Positions 44,198 to 52,460 of a stretch of 64,000 nucleotides of DNA are shown here, one piece after another (the stretch's first letter is position 1; each line of letters starts with the position of its first letter). The translations under genes were made by a program, and so were the position numbers. The notes under the pieces are model-generated. The model made no database searches. It was not told the origin of the DNA and was given only the letters and a program-made list of their open reading frames with translations. Source of the stretch: Paenibacillus macerans (GTDB lineage: Bacteria; Bacillota; Bacilli; Paenibacillales; Paenibacillaceae); contig NZ_JAMBOE010000003.1 of NCBI RefSeq assembly GCF_023715465.1, positions 1 through 64,000 on the forward strand, written 5' to 3'.

Positions 44198-44261
44198 AAA
44201 ATGTCCTTTCTTGTTCAAGCTTCTTCCATGATTATACATCACGAAACCGGTGAGAAAATAA

Positions 44262-44294
44262 ACAAAAAAGCCAGGAGGCCAAAATCCTCCTGAC
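44262..44294 (-). terminator. Terminator of the 55-residue protein gene
   Basis: The arms CAGGAGG and CCTCCTG enclose a 7-base loop and are followed on the minus strand by TTTTTTGTTT. It lies about 30 bp past the small gene stop. Confidence 0.8.
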
Positions 44295-44322
44295 CCAATC
44301 CTATCATTCATCTCCCAATCCG

Positions 44323-44490
44323 CTAGTACAGCCGTTCCTCGCCCGTTTTCGGATTTTTAAAGGCGGAGCGGTAATCGTGGGCGCTGAAATCTTCGGCAAA
44401 TTCCGTATCGTTTTCCCCGGATTCCCGGGATTTGTTGATTTTCGTCGTTTGGTCTTCAGCATTGGCTTGCTGGTTGGGCTTATGTTCCAT
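44323..44490 (-). CDS. Small hydrophilic protein, 55 residues
   Basis: An ATG at 44490 follows TAGGAGGTG by nine bases and the frame ends at a TAG, then a clear terminator. The product starts MEHKPNQQANAEDQ and ends KTGEERLY. It is highly charged, with no hydrophobic segment, no cysteine and many Glu, Asp, Lys and Asn, so it is likely disordered. The good ribosome binding site and terminator argue for a real gene. The function is unknown. Confidence 0.7.
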   Translation of the reverse strand: MEHKPNQQANAEDQTTKINKSRESGENDTEFAEDFSAHDYRSAFKNPKTGEERLY

Positions 44491-44574
44491 TGGAAAAAAC
44501 ACCTCCTAGGTTACGATTTCCTCGTACTTTAGGATGCACTTTCCATACTTGTTTATGCATAAAGGGGGAATTCG

Positions 44575-45567
44575 TCAGATCACCATAGCTCTATCGAAAA
44601 ATTCCCCATCGTGGCCGGCATGTTTCGCAGGGTGGTGAACGGTCCTGATAAACCGCATCGTTCCGGTTTTGGCCCGCAGCACCATGGAATGCGTTTCGGC
44701 GCGTTGGTTCGTCAGGCCCCTTACCCCGCCCAAAAAATCTCCATTTGTTACGCCGGTGGCGGCAAAAATGACATCATCGTCGCCCACCAGATCTTTCATC
44801 AACAATACCTGATAAGGGTCGGCAAGTCCCATCGAGATGCAGCGCTCGTATTGAACCTGGCCGTCCGGCATTAACCGGCCTTGGAATTCGCCGCCCAAAG
44901 CCTTCAGTGCGGCAGCGGCCAAAACTCCTTCCGGCGCGCCGCCCGAGCCGAGATAGAGGTCAATTCCCGTTTCCGGAAAAGCAGGGGCCATTGCGCCGGC
45001 GACATCGCCATCGAGCAAACAATTAATCCGCACACCGCACTCGCGCAACGTGTCCATCAACGTCCGATGTCTCTCGCGGTCAAGCACCATCACGCTTAAA
45101 TCGGATATTTTCTTATTCAACGTTTCCGCTGCTTTGGCCAACGTGACCTCAACAGGATCAAGCAAACTAAGCTTCCCTGCCAATGCAGGCCCTACCGCCA
45201 ATTTTTCCATGTACATATCGGGCGCGTGCAGCAGATTGCCTTTCGGGGCGATTGCGATGACCGACAAAGCGTTGCTGAGGCCATTCGCCACCAGTGAGGT
45301 GCCTTCCAGCGGATCCACCGCTACGTCAACCTCCACGCCGTGCCAGTTCCCCACCTTCTCTCCGATGTACAGCATCGGAGCCTCATCCATTTCGCCTTCA
45401 CCGATAACGACGGTTCCCTTAATGGATAAGGAGTCGAGCGTGCTTCTCATCGCCGAGGTTGCCGCATCGTCAGCGCTGATCTTATCTCCTCTGCCAATCC
45501 AAGGCGCTGATTGCAGCGCGGCCATTTCCGTAACGCGAACGACCGCCAACTCTAATTCACGGTTCAA
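44575..45567 (-). CDS. glpX: Fructose-1,6-bisphosphatase class II (GlpX)
   Basis: The protein is about 330 residues. GlpX signatures are AAPWIGRGDKISADDAAT, VIGEGEMDEAPML and the metal/substrate site VDPLEGTSLVANG. The TTG at 45567 follows AAGGTGGAG by seven bases and gives the usual family start (NRELELAVVRVTE); the ATG at 45594 has no proper ribosome binding site. The enzyme dephosphorylates fructose-1,6-bisphosphate in gluconeogenesis. That fits growth on malate and other non-sugar carbon. Confidence 0.93.
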   Translation of the reverse strand: MNRELELAVVRVTEMAALQSAPWIGRGDKISADDAATSAMRSTLDSLSIKGTVVIGEGEMDEAPMLYIGEKVGNWHGVEVDVAVDPLEGTSLVANGLSNALSVIAIAPKGNLLHAPDMYMEKLAVGPALAGKLSLLDPVEVTLAKAAETLNKKISDLSVMVLDRERHRTLMDTLRECGVRINCLLDGDVAGAMAPAFPETGIDLYLGSGGAPEGVLAAAALKALGGEFQGRLMPDGQVQYERCISMGLADPYQVLLMKDLVGDDDVIFAATGVTNGDFLGGVRGLTNQRAETHSMVLRAKTGTMRFIRTVHHPAKHAGHDGEFFDRAMVI

Positions 45568-45844
45568 ACTAATTCTCCACCTTTCTTTATCCATTCAGGA
45601 ACTAGGTAATTTTTTGTAGTTCCACTATAATACGAATCGAACCATTTAAGAAATTGATATATTTTAATATGGATATAGATGAGGTTTATAGTGAAGAGAA
45701 AAATATAACCCTTGACTTTTGGCGCTAACCATACAGGTACTTGACAGCCGTATGCTATATTTAAAGTGCGATTCCACAAGTGTAATGGCTCGTTAACATA
45801 AAATGAGAAAGAACCCATTTTCTAAGCGAGGAGATGAATCATAG

Positions 45845-46081
45845 ATGCTTGAAAATCACGGAGACAAGGAATTGGATCAAGATCAACAATTATACTTCCT
45901 GTGGAAAGAGCGGCTGGAATGCACGGCCATCACCAAAAATGGCGTACCCCTCAAGGGAACGGTTGAATTATTCGATAAATATGTCATATTGTTTCGCACA
46001 CTCTCCGGTAAACAGAGCATGATTTACAAACACGCGTTATCCACGATCATTGCCGAACCGACAAATAAAATTACCAGTTAA
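45845..46081 (+). CDS. Hfq-like RNA chaperone
   Basis: The protein is 78 residues. The Sm1 region is NGVPLKGTVELFDKYVIL and the Sm2 region is YKHALSTI, as in Hfq. The N-terminal helix DQDQQLYFLWKERL replaces the usual QDQFLNQLRKE. GAGGAG lies 11 bases before the ATG. In bacilli the main hfq is near miaA/mutL; this gene is with a pentapeptide-repeat gene, so it could be a second copy. The gap to the next gene is 28 bp. Confidence 0.8.
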   Translation: MLENHGDKELDQDQQLYFLWKERLECTAITKNGVPLKGTVELFDKYVILFRTLSGKQSMIYKHALSTIIAEPTNKITS

Positions 46082-46109
46082 CTCTCTAACGAAACACAGG
46101 AGGCGTTCA

Positions 46110-46715
46110 ATGTTTCAATACAGCAATCAGACCTATGAAGGAGTAAACTTTAGCACGCAAGATTTAAAATACGGCGAACTCATCGTCTGTACATTTAACC
46201 GCTGCTCATTTTCTAACGGATCACTGGACGAGATTGTGTCGGGCAACTGCCGTTTTGTAGAGTGCGATTTTCGCGGGGCGTCTTTAAACGGTTCCATTCA
46301 TAAAGAATCCGCTTTTGTGAACTGCAACTTTCATGGCGCCGATCTGTTTGTTGCCAAATTCGACACATGCAAAATGACCGGTTCGGATTTTTCCGGCTGC
46401 CATATGGATGGGATCACGATTTTACAGGGCGATTGGTCCTATACAAATTTACGGCATGCCCGTCTGGTGAAACAGGACTTGCGTGGGGTTAAATTTTACG
46501 AAGCGGACTTGTCCGGAGCCAACCTGGAGAAAGCCGATTTAAGAGACTGCGACCTGACCATGGCCGTGCTTGCCAAAGCAAAACTGCAGGGTGCCGATAT
46601 CCGGGGAGCCAAAATGGAAGGCGTGGATTTTAAAACCTTTGATGTTACCGGGTTAAAAATGGACAGGGAGCAGTCCGTTTTGTTTTTGCTTTCTTACGGA
46701 GCCAAGATAGGTTAA
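46110..46715 (+). CDS. Pentapeptide-repeat protein
   Basis: The protein is about 201 residues from the ATG at 46110 (CAGGAGG six bases upstream; the longer frame begins inside the Hfq-like gene). Most of the length is A(N/D)LxxAxL-type pentapeptides such as SFSNGSLDEI, SGANLEKADLRDCDL and KLQGADIRGAKM. It should form a right-handed quadrilateral beta-helix. Qnr-type members protect DNA gyrase, but that cannot be assumed here. It is probably cotranscribed with the Hfq-like gene. Confidence 0.82.
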   Translation: MFQYSNQTYEGVNFSTQDLKYGELIVCTFNRCSFSNGSLDEIVSGNCRFVECDFRGASLNGSIHKESAFVNCNFHGADLFVAKFDTCKMTGSDFSGCHMDGITILQGDWSYTNLRHARLVKQDLRGVKFYEADLSGANLEKADLRDCDLTMAVLAKAKLQGADIRGAKMEGVDFKTFDVTGLKMDREQSVLFLLSYGAKIG

Positions 46716-46862
46716 GGGCCATAGCTCAGCTCTGCTGAAACACTGTGGCCGTCAGCCTATCCCCTGGGCATATGAATATATAGAAAATACCCTCCCCTAA
46801 ATCGAAATCCGCCCGTTTTGGCATCAACAAGGCCGGCTGGTTGTTTTTGTCCAAAATCCCGC

Positions 46863-47196
46863 TTATATAAGCAGTTCTAAATCCGCTTCAAAGATCGGGA
46901 GCGGCTGATCGTTGTCGAAGCTGCCGTGTACCTCCATGAGCCTGACCGGCCTGGCGGGAAGCAGGTCCGGACTATTCAAGAGTACTGTATCGAGCTTGCC
47001 CTCCTTCACCTGGGCCAGATACAATGCCGAACCCGGCGTTTCTCCGGTAATAAGCAGCCTTCCGCGCCATGAATAAACGCCAGAGCTTAAATCCGGGAAC
47101 CTGCAACGTATCTTGAGCAAGCTCATCCACCTCGCCTGAGGGCCGGAAAAAATTAAGCTGCAATCCCAAACTGTCGTCATAGGTCGGGATAATCAC
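46863..47196 (-). pseudogene. Probable frameshifted small gene
   Basis: A GTG at 47196 with AAGGAG four bases upstream opens a frame starting MIIPTYDDSLGLQLNFF. Its similarity to a real protein fades after about residue 30. The adjacent frame (ending at 46863) carries the plausible remainder, SGVYSWRGRLLITGETPGSA and LYLAQVKEGKLDTVLLNS. A one-base shift near 47100 would join them into a protein of about 110 residues. It lies 34 bp after the SUFU-domain gene. Confidence 0.5.
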
Positions 47197-47230
47197 GCCG
47201 CTCCTTTTTTTTCATCCTGTTTTCTCTCCC

Positions 47231-48295
47231 CTATCCAATCGTTGTTACCACATTACCTTCCTGATCTTTGATATGCGTTTTTACGACTTGAATGGCCATC
47301 CCTTTTAAGGAAGTAAGCTTAACCGTCGCTTCCTTCGGCTGCATTTGCCCGGCGAGCTCGGCGACGGACGCTTCATCCAGCCGCAGCACAATCTCGTCCT
47401 CGCCGGCTTCGAATCCGGCCTGCTCTCCCGGTTTCATGACGACCCGGATCCCCTGGCCTACCAGAGTAAGATCCTTGCCTTTGAGGATCCGGCCCCGGAT
47501 CAGTTTCCCGACAACTCCGGCCTGTTTGGCTCCAAGCGTAAGCGCGGCCGGCGTTTTGCCGAACAAGCGGTTTTTCCCCGGCTCCCAGGCGAGCTGATCC
47601 ACAAATAAAAAGCCGGTGCTCGAGCCGTCACGCTCCATTCCGTTTTGCACCGCTTCGGCAATCGCCGGAACCTCCAGCACGGAATCGCGCGATAAATCCG
47701 TGACAAGACCCGGCAGCTGTCCTTCGCACGCCTTCAGCATCCCCCGCGTATTCCAAGCCTGCATCGCCTCAAGTTCATCGCCCGTAATACCGATCATTTG
47801 CAAAAACTCGACCTTCCCGTTCGGCGTGTCGATTTCCGTCAGCTCCGGGTCCCAGGTGAATGCCAAGGCGGTCAACTGCGTATCGTCGCCGACGCAGATC
47901 GGCCCGTTGGCATCCAAATAATCGCCCGCTCTAAACACGTTTCCGCTTCTGAACACATATCTCCCCATATTTTGCAGCAAATTCAGCGCCCAGGCCGGCG
48001 GCTCTTCCTCATCCTCCGCGCGCGTCAGCCGGAAGGTCAGTTCAAAGCCATACCCGCTGTACTCAGTATCCTCGGATTCCTTTCCGTACAGCTCGGAGAA
48101 CCCGAAAGTGACAAAATGCCAATGCGGAACCGGCTTATCCGCCATATAGGCGCTGATCCCGTCCAACGGGTCCGGACCTCCCAGCACATATTTAATCAGC
48201 GTACCGTAATGCTTCGGCTCCTGGTCTTCGTAAATCCGCTGCATTTGCGCCTCAATGGCGTCCCAACCGGTCGTAACCATTTCTTCTTCGCTCAT
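47231..48295 (-). CDS. Suppressor-of-fused domain protein
   Basis: The protein is about 354 residues from the ATG at 48295 (GGAGG eight bases upstream). Residues 1-190 match the bacterial SUFU domain (HWHFVTFGFSELYGKE, SGYGFELTFRLTR, WALNLLQNMGRYVFRSGNVF). The C-terminal part (about 245-355) is a second, less defined domain. Bacterial SUFU proteins are often linked to toxin immunity, but no toxin gene is adjacent. It is cytoplasmic. Confidence 0.85.
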   Translation of the reverse strand: MSEEEMVTTGWDAIEAQMQRIYEDQEPKHYGTLIKYVLGGPDPLDGISAYMADKPVPHWHFVTFGFSELYGKESEDTEYSGYGFELTFRLTRAEDEEEPPAWALNLLQNMGRYVFRSGNVFRAGDYLDANGPICVGDDTQLTALAFTWDPELTEIDTPNGKVEFLQMIGITGDELEAMQAWNTRGMLKACEGQLPGLVTDLSRDSVLEVPAIAEAVQNGMERDGSSTGFLFVDQLAWEPGKNRLFGKTPAALTLGAKQAGVVGKLIRGRILKGKDLTLVGQGIRVVMKPGEQAGFEAGEDEIVLRLDEASVAELAGQMQPKEATVKLTSLKGMAIQVVKTHIKDQEGNVVTTIG

Positions 48296-48609
48296 TGTTG
48301 TTTCCTCCAAAAATAAAGTTGATTCCCATTATTAATATGTATAAAAATCAGGAGATTGGATCCCCTATTTTCCATAGGCGGATTATATGAAGGAAGGGAT
48401 TTCCATTAGCCTGCTGATGTATTAGTATAAGGCTATGCGCTATGTATGATCAATTAACGAGGTCGCCGGGAAGGAGAAAGGATTCCTTGGACCTATCACA
48501 TATAAGTCCGTGATCCCTATTTAATATTCGAGGTGAATAGTTCCAATGACGCAATTTTGAAAAACAGTTTTAGGATTACATGATAGCCCCCTCCTAACTC
48601 AAATTTACT
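48296..48609. other. Intergenic region without a supported feature
   Basis: About 310 bp between the SUFU gene start and the RNA ligase stop. A short frame from 48442 (23 codons) has no convincing ribosome binding site. No repeat unit or terminator was found by eye. Confidence 0.5.
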
Positions 48610-49239
48610 CTATATTAGCCCGTTTGGTTCAACCGGTTTGCTCAGCCAGTGCTCATCGGTTTGCACATGGTTTTTCCGCACGAATTTGGCGACGGAATGT
48701 TTGAAATCCTCATAGGCGAATGCCGCGGCCAAGCGGACGACATACCCTTCCTGTTCGCCGCCGCAGCGCGACCGCTTCGTGTAGCACGCTTTGGCCGCCT
48801 CCTCGCTCCAGGGTCCGCGGTACAGGACAGGAACGTGAGGAATGCCCAGCTTCGCCGCCCAAGCTTCGGTTTCATCCCAGGGCAGGCAAAGATTGCGCTC
48901 GTTCCACACCGAAAAGAGCATAAAATAACCCGGCAAAGAAGAATAAGACAGCGAGTGTTTGGCGTACACATTTTCCCCGCACAGGCGGTAGCCTTCCGGG
49001 ATCAGATAACGTATTCCCCCATGCAGCGTTTTGACATAATGCCGGGACGAATGATCTTTGCTGTCCAGCGATCTCGCGTGGATAAAGTCCGGGTACATCG
49101 TGGTGTTTTCCCCGTCCATTTTCTCGGTGATGACGACCTCTTGCCCGGCAAAATGTGCGGTGCTCCGCAATATTTTATCGTCGTCCGTATAACTTCTCGA
49201 CCAGGGCAGGTGCATCGTTTTCGGATATTTCATTCTCAT
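48610..49239 (-). CDS. ATP-dependent RNA ligase-like nucleotidyltransferase
   Basis: The protein is 209 residues. The ligase motif I is EKMDGE with nucleophile K40. Motif III is LCGENVY (about 86-92), motif IIIa is around YFMLFSVWNE, motif IV is QEGYVVRL (163-170) and motif V is KFVRKN (185-190). These order and spacings fit the Rnl-type RNA ligase core without an obvious C-terminal domain. A G-rich ribosome binding site precedes the ATG. It lies 20 bp after the kinase-HD gene, so the pair is likely one operon that repairs broken RNA or DNA ends. Confidence 0.82.
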   Translation of the reverse strand: MRMKYPKTMHLPWSRSYTDDDKILRSTAHFAGQEVVITEKMDGENTTMYPDFIHARSLDSKDHSSRHYVKTLHGGIRYLIPEGYRLCGENVYAKHSLSYSSLPGYFMLFSVWNERNLCLPWDETEAWAAKLGIPHVPVLYRGPWSEEAAKACYTKRSRCGGEQEGYVVRLAAAFAYEDFKHSVAKFVRKNHVQTDEHWLSKPVEPNGLI

Positions 49240-49259
49240 AGATCCCCCCCCTTTCCCTT

Positions 49260-50219
49260 CTATTTAGCGTACGTGTCGGCTTCCGCGAAAAAATACAGCT
49301 CCGCCAGCAGATGCCCGCCCAGCAAATGATAAATCCTCGACGCGCCGGCATCCCCGCCGTGCAGAATCTCCATGTGAAAGCTGACCATATTTACGACACG
49401 CAAAATGAAATCATCGTCATAGCCCAGCTCCTTCAGCACATGGCAGGCGATCTCCGCCGATACATGCTCATGTCCGAAATACGAATAATAGCCTCGGGCC
49501 GGCTTCCACACCTTGCAGAACGGTTTGCCCGCATCATGAAACAGCGCCGCGAGCTGCATTTGAAGCAGATATTCCCCTTCATAAAAGGCGTTGATATATT
49601 CTAGCACTGCGTAGGTGTGCGCGGACAACGTCTTGGAATGGTACGGGTTCTCCTGGTCATACCCCAGCATGGCCGCGAAATAAGGAGAGGCGCGCAGATA
49701 TCCGAACAGTTCGTCATGGTCCGGTTTGCCCGCCAACACTCCTTCCAGTCCGGCTCTGTCCAGCTTCACCTCCGCGGGCGCATGGACGATATGCAGGCGT
49801 GTGAAGCCCTCGCCCAGGACGGGGAACTCGAAGTTTTTAGCATACTTCTCCAGCACCCTATCCTCGATCTTGCGCTTTCTCGCCCGAGTCCTTTCCCTGG
49901 CGATTTCGTACGGAGTGTTGAAGATATGGCATTCTACGGGGACATCTTTGAATTTTTGCAGAAATTGGAGCCGACGGTCCCGGCCGACATTGGTTGCGTC
50001 GAACACGACATTTCTTCCCGCCGCCAACGCCTGTTCGACCTCCGCATGGGCCTGCTGAAACACCAGGTACGTATTTTTTTGCTTGGCTTCGCTGCCGAAC
50101 AATCTCTCCCGGATGGAATCCGTCGCCACCAGTACGGCGCGGTGCCGCTTGCAGCACTCCTTGGCGTAATGGCTTTTGCCGCTCCCCGGAATCCCGGCCA
50201 GCATGTGTACAGTACTCAT
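49260..50219 (-). CDS. Kinase-HD fusion (putative polynucleotide end-healing enzyme)
   Basis: The protein is about 319 residues. The N-terminal part is a P-loop kinase of the polynucleotide kinase type: AGIPGSGKS at 8-16, D34 in VATDSIRERL and the lid arginines RERTRARKRK. The C-terminal part is an HD-type phosphohydrolase (H201, H228-D229 in LFHDAGK, H250/H252 in FGHEHV). The ATG at 50219 is eight bases after a complete AAAGGAGGTGAT site. The kinase could phosphorylate 5' ends and the HD part could remove 3' or 2',3'-cyclic phosphate before ligation. Confidence 0.8.
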   Translation of the reverse strand: MSTVHMLAGIPGSGKSHYAKECCKRHRAVLVATDSIRERLFGSEAKQKNTYLVFQQAHAEVEQALAAGRNVVFDATNVGRDRRLQFLQKFKDVPVECHIFNTPYEIARERTRARKRKIEDRVLEKYAKNFEFPVLGEGFTRLHIVHAPAEVKLDRAGLEGVLAGKPDHDELFGYLRASPYFAAMLGYDQENPYHSKTLSAHTYAVLEYINAFYEGEYLLQMQLAALFHDAGKPFCKVWKPARGYYSYFGHEHVSAEIACHVLKELGYDDDFILRVVNMVSFHMEILHGGDAGASRIYHLLGGHLLAELYFFAEADTYAK

Positions 50220-50305
50220 CATCATCACCTCCTTTCACCATGTAATATGATGTATATCGGCAAAAAGTTGCGGAATGTGTGCAAAACGCGCCTATTTTCC
50301 CACAA

Positions 50306-50344
50306 CAAAAAGGCGGAATCAGGCAATAAATGCATGAATCCGCC
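50306..50344 (-). terminator. Terminator after the ABC ATPase gene
   Basis: GGCGGATTCA and TGATTCCGCC arms form a stem followed by TTTTTG on the minus strand. It is about 35 bp past the ABC gene stop. Confidence 0.7.
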
Positions 50345-50377
50345 GATAGGGGTCGAAGCAGTTCTTGTCCGGACGCC

Positions 50378-51160
50378 CTACTGCACAAGCGACAGCCAGG
50401 CCCGCTGATTTCTCCAATCGACCTGCACGGGGGTTTCAAATAAATCCGACAACCGCTCGCCGTTAATCACCTCGGGGGTTCTCCCCGCGGCAAATACGCT
50501 GCCCTTGCGAAGCAGCAAGGTGTGTGTAAATTCAGGCAATATTTCCTCCACATGATGCGTTACATACAGAAGCGTGGGTGCATCCTCTTGGTTCGCCAGT
50601 TTGGCGATCGCTTGCAGCAGCGATTCCCTGGACAAAATGTCCAATCCGTTGCAGGCTTCGTCCAGGATCAGCAGCTCCGGCGAAGCCATCAGCGCTCTGG
50701 CGATCAGGAGCTTTTGTTTTTCGCCTTGCGAACAGGTTTGGTACCCGCGGTCGATGAGGTGCCCGCAGCCGAGCGTTTCCATCAGGTGGACGGCTTTTTG
50801 AACCTGTCCTTCCCCCGGTTTATCGAATAACCCGATCGATGCGTGCAGCCCGCTGATCACGAGATGCTGCGCTTTCTCGCCCGGATGAATCCGTTCCTGA
50901 AAGGACGAGCTTACCCAGCCGATCCGCTTGCGCATCTCCCGTAAATCGACCGTCCCGTAGCGATGTCCCAGCACGGAAATCTCTCCCTGCGTCGGCCAAA
51001 GATAGCCGGTGATCATATTGAGCAGCGTCGTCTTTCCCGAACCGTTCAATCCCAGGATCGCCCAATGCTCTCCTTTGCGGACCGTCCAGTTGATGTCTTT
51101 TAAAATGATTTTCTGTTCGCGTCTCCAAAGAACGTCTTTGATCTCAATCCGATTAATCAT
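50378..51160 (-). CDS. ABC transporter ATP-binding protein without a permease partner
   Basis: The protein is 260 residues. Walker A is GLNGSGKTT at 37-45, the signature is CSQGEKQ (weak form of LSGGQ), Walker B is LLILDEA and the switch histidine is in YVTHHVEE. It resembles the YlmA/ModF-like single ATPases. No membrane subunit gene lies next to it, only an MFS gene 12 bp upstream. AGGAGG precedes the start by about seven bases. It may work with a distant permease or outside transport. Confidence 0.85.
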   Translation of the reverse strand: MINRIEIKDVLWRREQKIILKDINWTVRKGEHWAILGLNGSGKTTLLNMITGYLWPTQGEISVLGHRYGTVDLREMRKRIGWVSSSFQERIHPGEKAQHLVISGLHASIGLFDKPGEGQVQKAVHLMETLGCGHLIDRGYQTCSQGEKQKLLIARALMASPELLILDEACNGLDILSRESLLQAIAKLANQEDAPTLLYVTHHVEEILPEFTHTLLLRKGSVFAAGRTPEVINGERLSDLFETPVQVDWRNQRAWLSLVQ

Positions 51161-51172
51161 AATCAGTTCCTC

Positions 51173-52402
51173 CTATGCATTTGGGGTAATCGATGCTTCG
51201 AGCGCTGCCGGTTTCAGCCTTAACGCGGTATCCGTCGGAAGAAATGCGGCGAGCAGACCGATTAACGGCAGGTACGCGCAAATTTGAATGACGAACGTAA
51301 TGCTCGTATGGTCGGCCAGAGTGCCGAGTACGACCGATCCCAAGCCGCCGAGTCCAAAAGCAAGGCCGAAAAACAGCCCCGAAACGGTGCCCACTTTCCC
51401 CGGCAGCAGTTCCTGCGCGTAAACGATAATCACGGAAAAGCCCGACAGCAAAATAAATCCGATAAAAAAGCATAACACCGCGGACCAGAACGGATTGGCG
51501 AAAGGAAGCAGCATCGAAAAAGGCGCCGTGCCCAAAATCGAGAACCAGATCATGTTGCGCCGGCCAAACCGGTCCGCCAGCGGCCCTCCGGCAAAGGTAC
51601 CCAGCGCTCCGGCGACCAGCAGCACAAACAGAAAAACTTGCGCTTGCCCCGTGGTTAGTCCGCGTTTTTCAATGAGGTAAAACGCATAAAAACCGGTCAT
51701 GCTGGCCATATATACGAATTTTGAAAACAGCAGCATAATCAGAACTCCGATGGCGTAAGCCACTTTCGATGCGGGCAGCCGGTTTTCCCTTGGAAGATTC
51801 TCTATTTTCTTTACGGCTTGCCCCTGGAGATACCCCCGATACCAACGAGCAACGTAAATTTGCACGATAATCGCGGCCAGCGCGGCCAACGTAAACCATA
51901 TAATGCCAAACTGCCCGAGCGGGACGAAAATCAAGGCCGTAAACACCGGAGCCAAGGCCTGACCGACGTTTCCCCCGGTTTGAAAGATGGATTGGGCCAA
52001 CCCTTTACGGGGTCCGGCCGCCAGATGAGCGACCCGGGAAGCTTCCGGATGAAGCACCGAAGAACCGACTCCAATGAGCACAACCGACAAAATGATCTGC
52101 CAAAAATCGGAGGCGAAAGCCAAAACAACCATTCCGAGCAAAGAAAACACGACGCCGGCGGGCAGCAAAAAAGGTTTCGGTTTCGCATCCGTGTATAACC
52201 CGATCAGCGGTTGAAACATGGAAGCCGTGATGTTCAAGGTAAAGGCAATCCAACCGATTTGCGTATAACTTAACTGCAGCGATTGTTGCAGAACCGGAAA
52301 TATCGCGGGAATAACGGATTGAATCGAGTCGTTCAGCAGATGGACCAGGCTGACCGAAAATAATATGGAGTATACGGTGGCTTGCCATGTTAAAGATTTC
52401 AT
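51173..52402 (-). CDS. MFS transporter, fosmidomycin-resistance (Fsr) type
   Basis: The protein is 409 residues with about twelve membrane segments. Fsr-family features are LVHLLNDSIQSVIPAIFPVL near the N-terminus, IGVGSSVLHPEASR, and QSIFQTGGNVGQALAPV. Known homologues export fosmidomycin. GGAGGAG lies six bases before the ATG. The short gap suggests cotranscription with the ABC ATPase. Confidence 0.88.
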   Translation of the reverse strand: MKSLTWQATVYSILFSVSLVHLLNDSIQSVIPAIFPVLQQSLQLSYTQIGWIAFTLNITASMFQPLIGLYTDAKPKPFLLPAGVVFSLLGMVVLAFASDFWQIILSVVLIGVGSSVLHPEASRVAHLAAGPRKGLAQSIFQTGGNVGQALAPVFTALIFVPLGQFGIIWFTLAALAAIIVQIYVARWYRGYLQGQAVKKIENLPRENRLPASKVAYAIGVLIMLLFSKFVYMASMTGFYAFYLIEKRGLTTGQAQVFLFVLLVAGALGTFAGGPLADRFGRRNMIWFSILGTAPFSMLLPFANPFWSAVLCFFIGFILLSGFSVIIVYAQELLPGKVGTVSGLFFGLAFGLGGLGSVVLGTLADHTSITFVIQICAYLPLIGLLAAFLPTDTALRLKPAALEASITPNA

Positions 52403-52460
52403 TGTTCTCCTCCGATCATGAACATCTTATCATCAGATGTTTTAACGCAAAAAAAATAGT

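Noticed and set aside
45564..45818. An 84-residue minus-strand ORF upstream of glpX
   Set aside because: It runs through the promoter region and overlaps the glpX start; no ribosome binding site or family resemblance.
48442..48513. A 23-codon frame in the gap before the SUFU gene
   Set aside because: No ribosome binding site and no sign of conservation.
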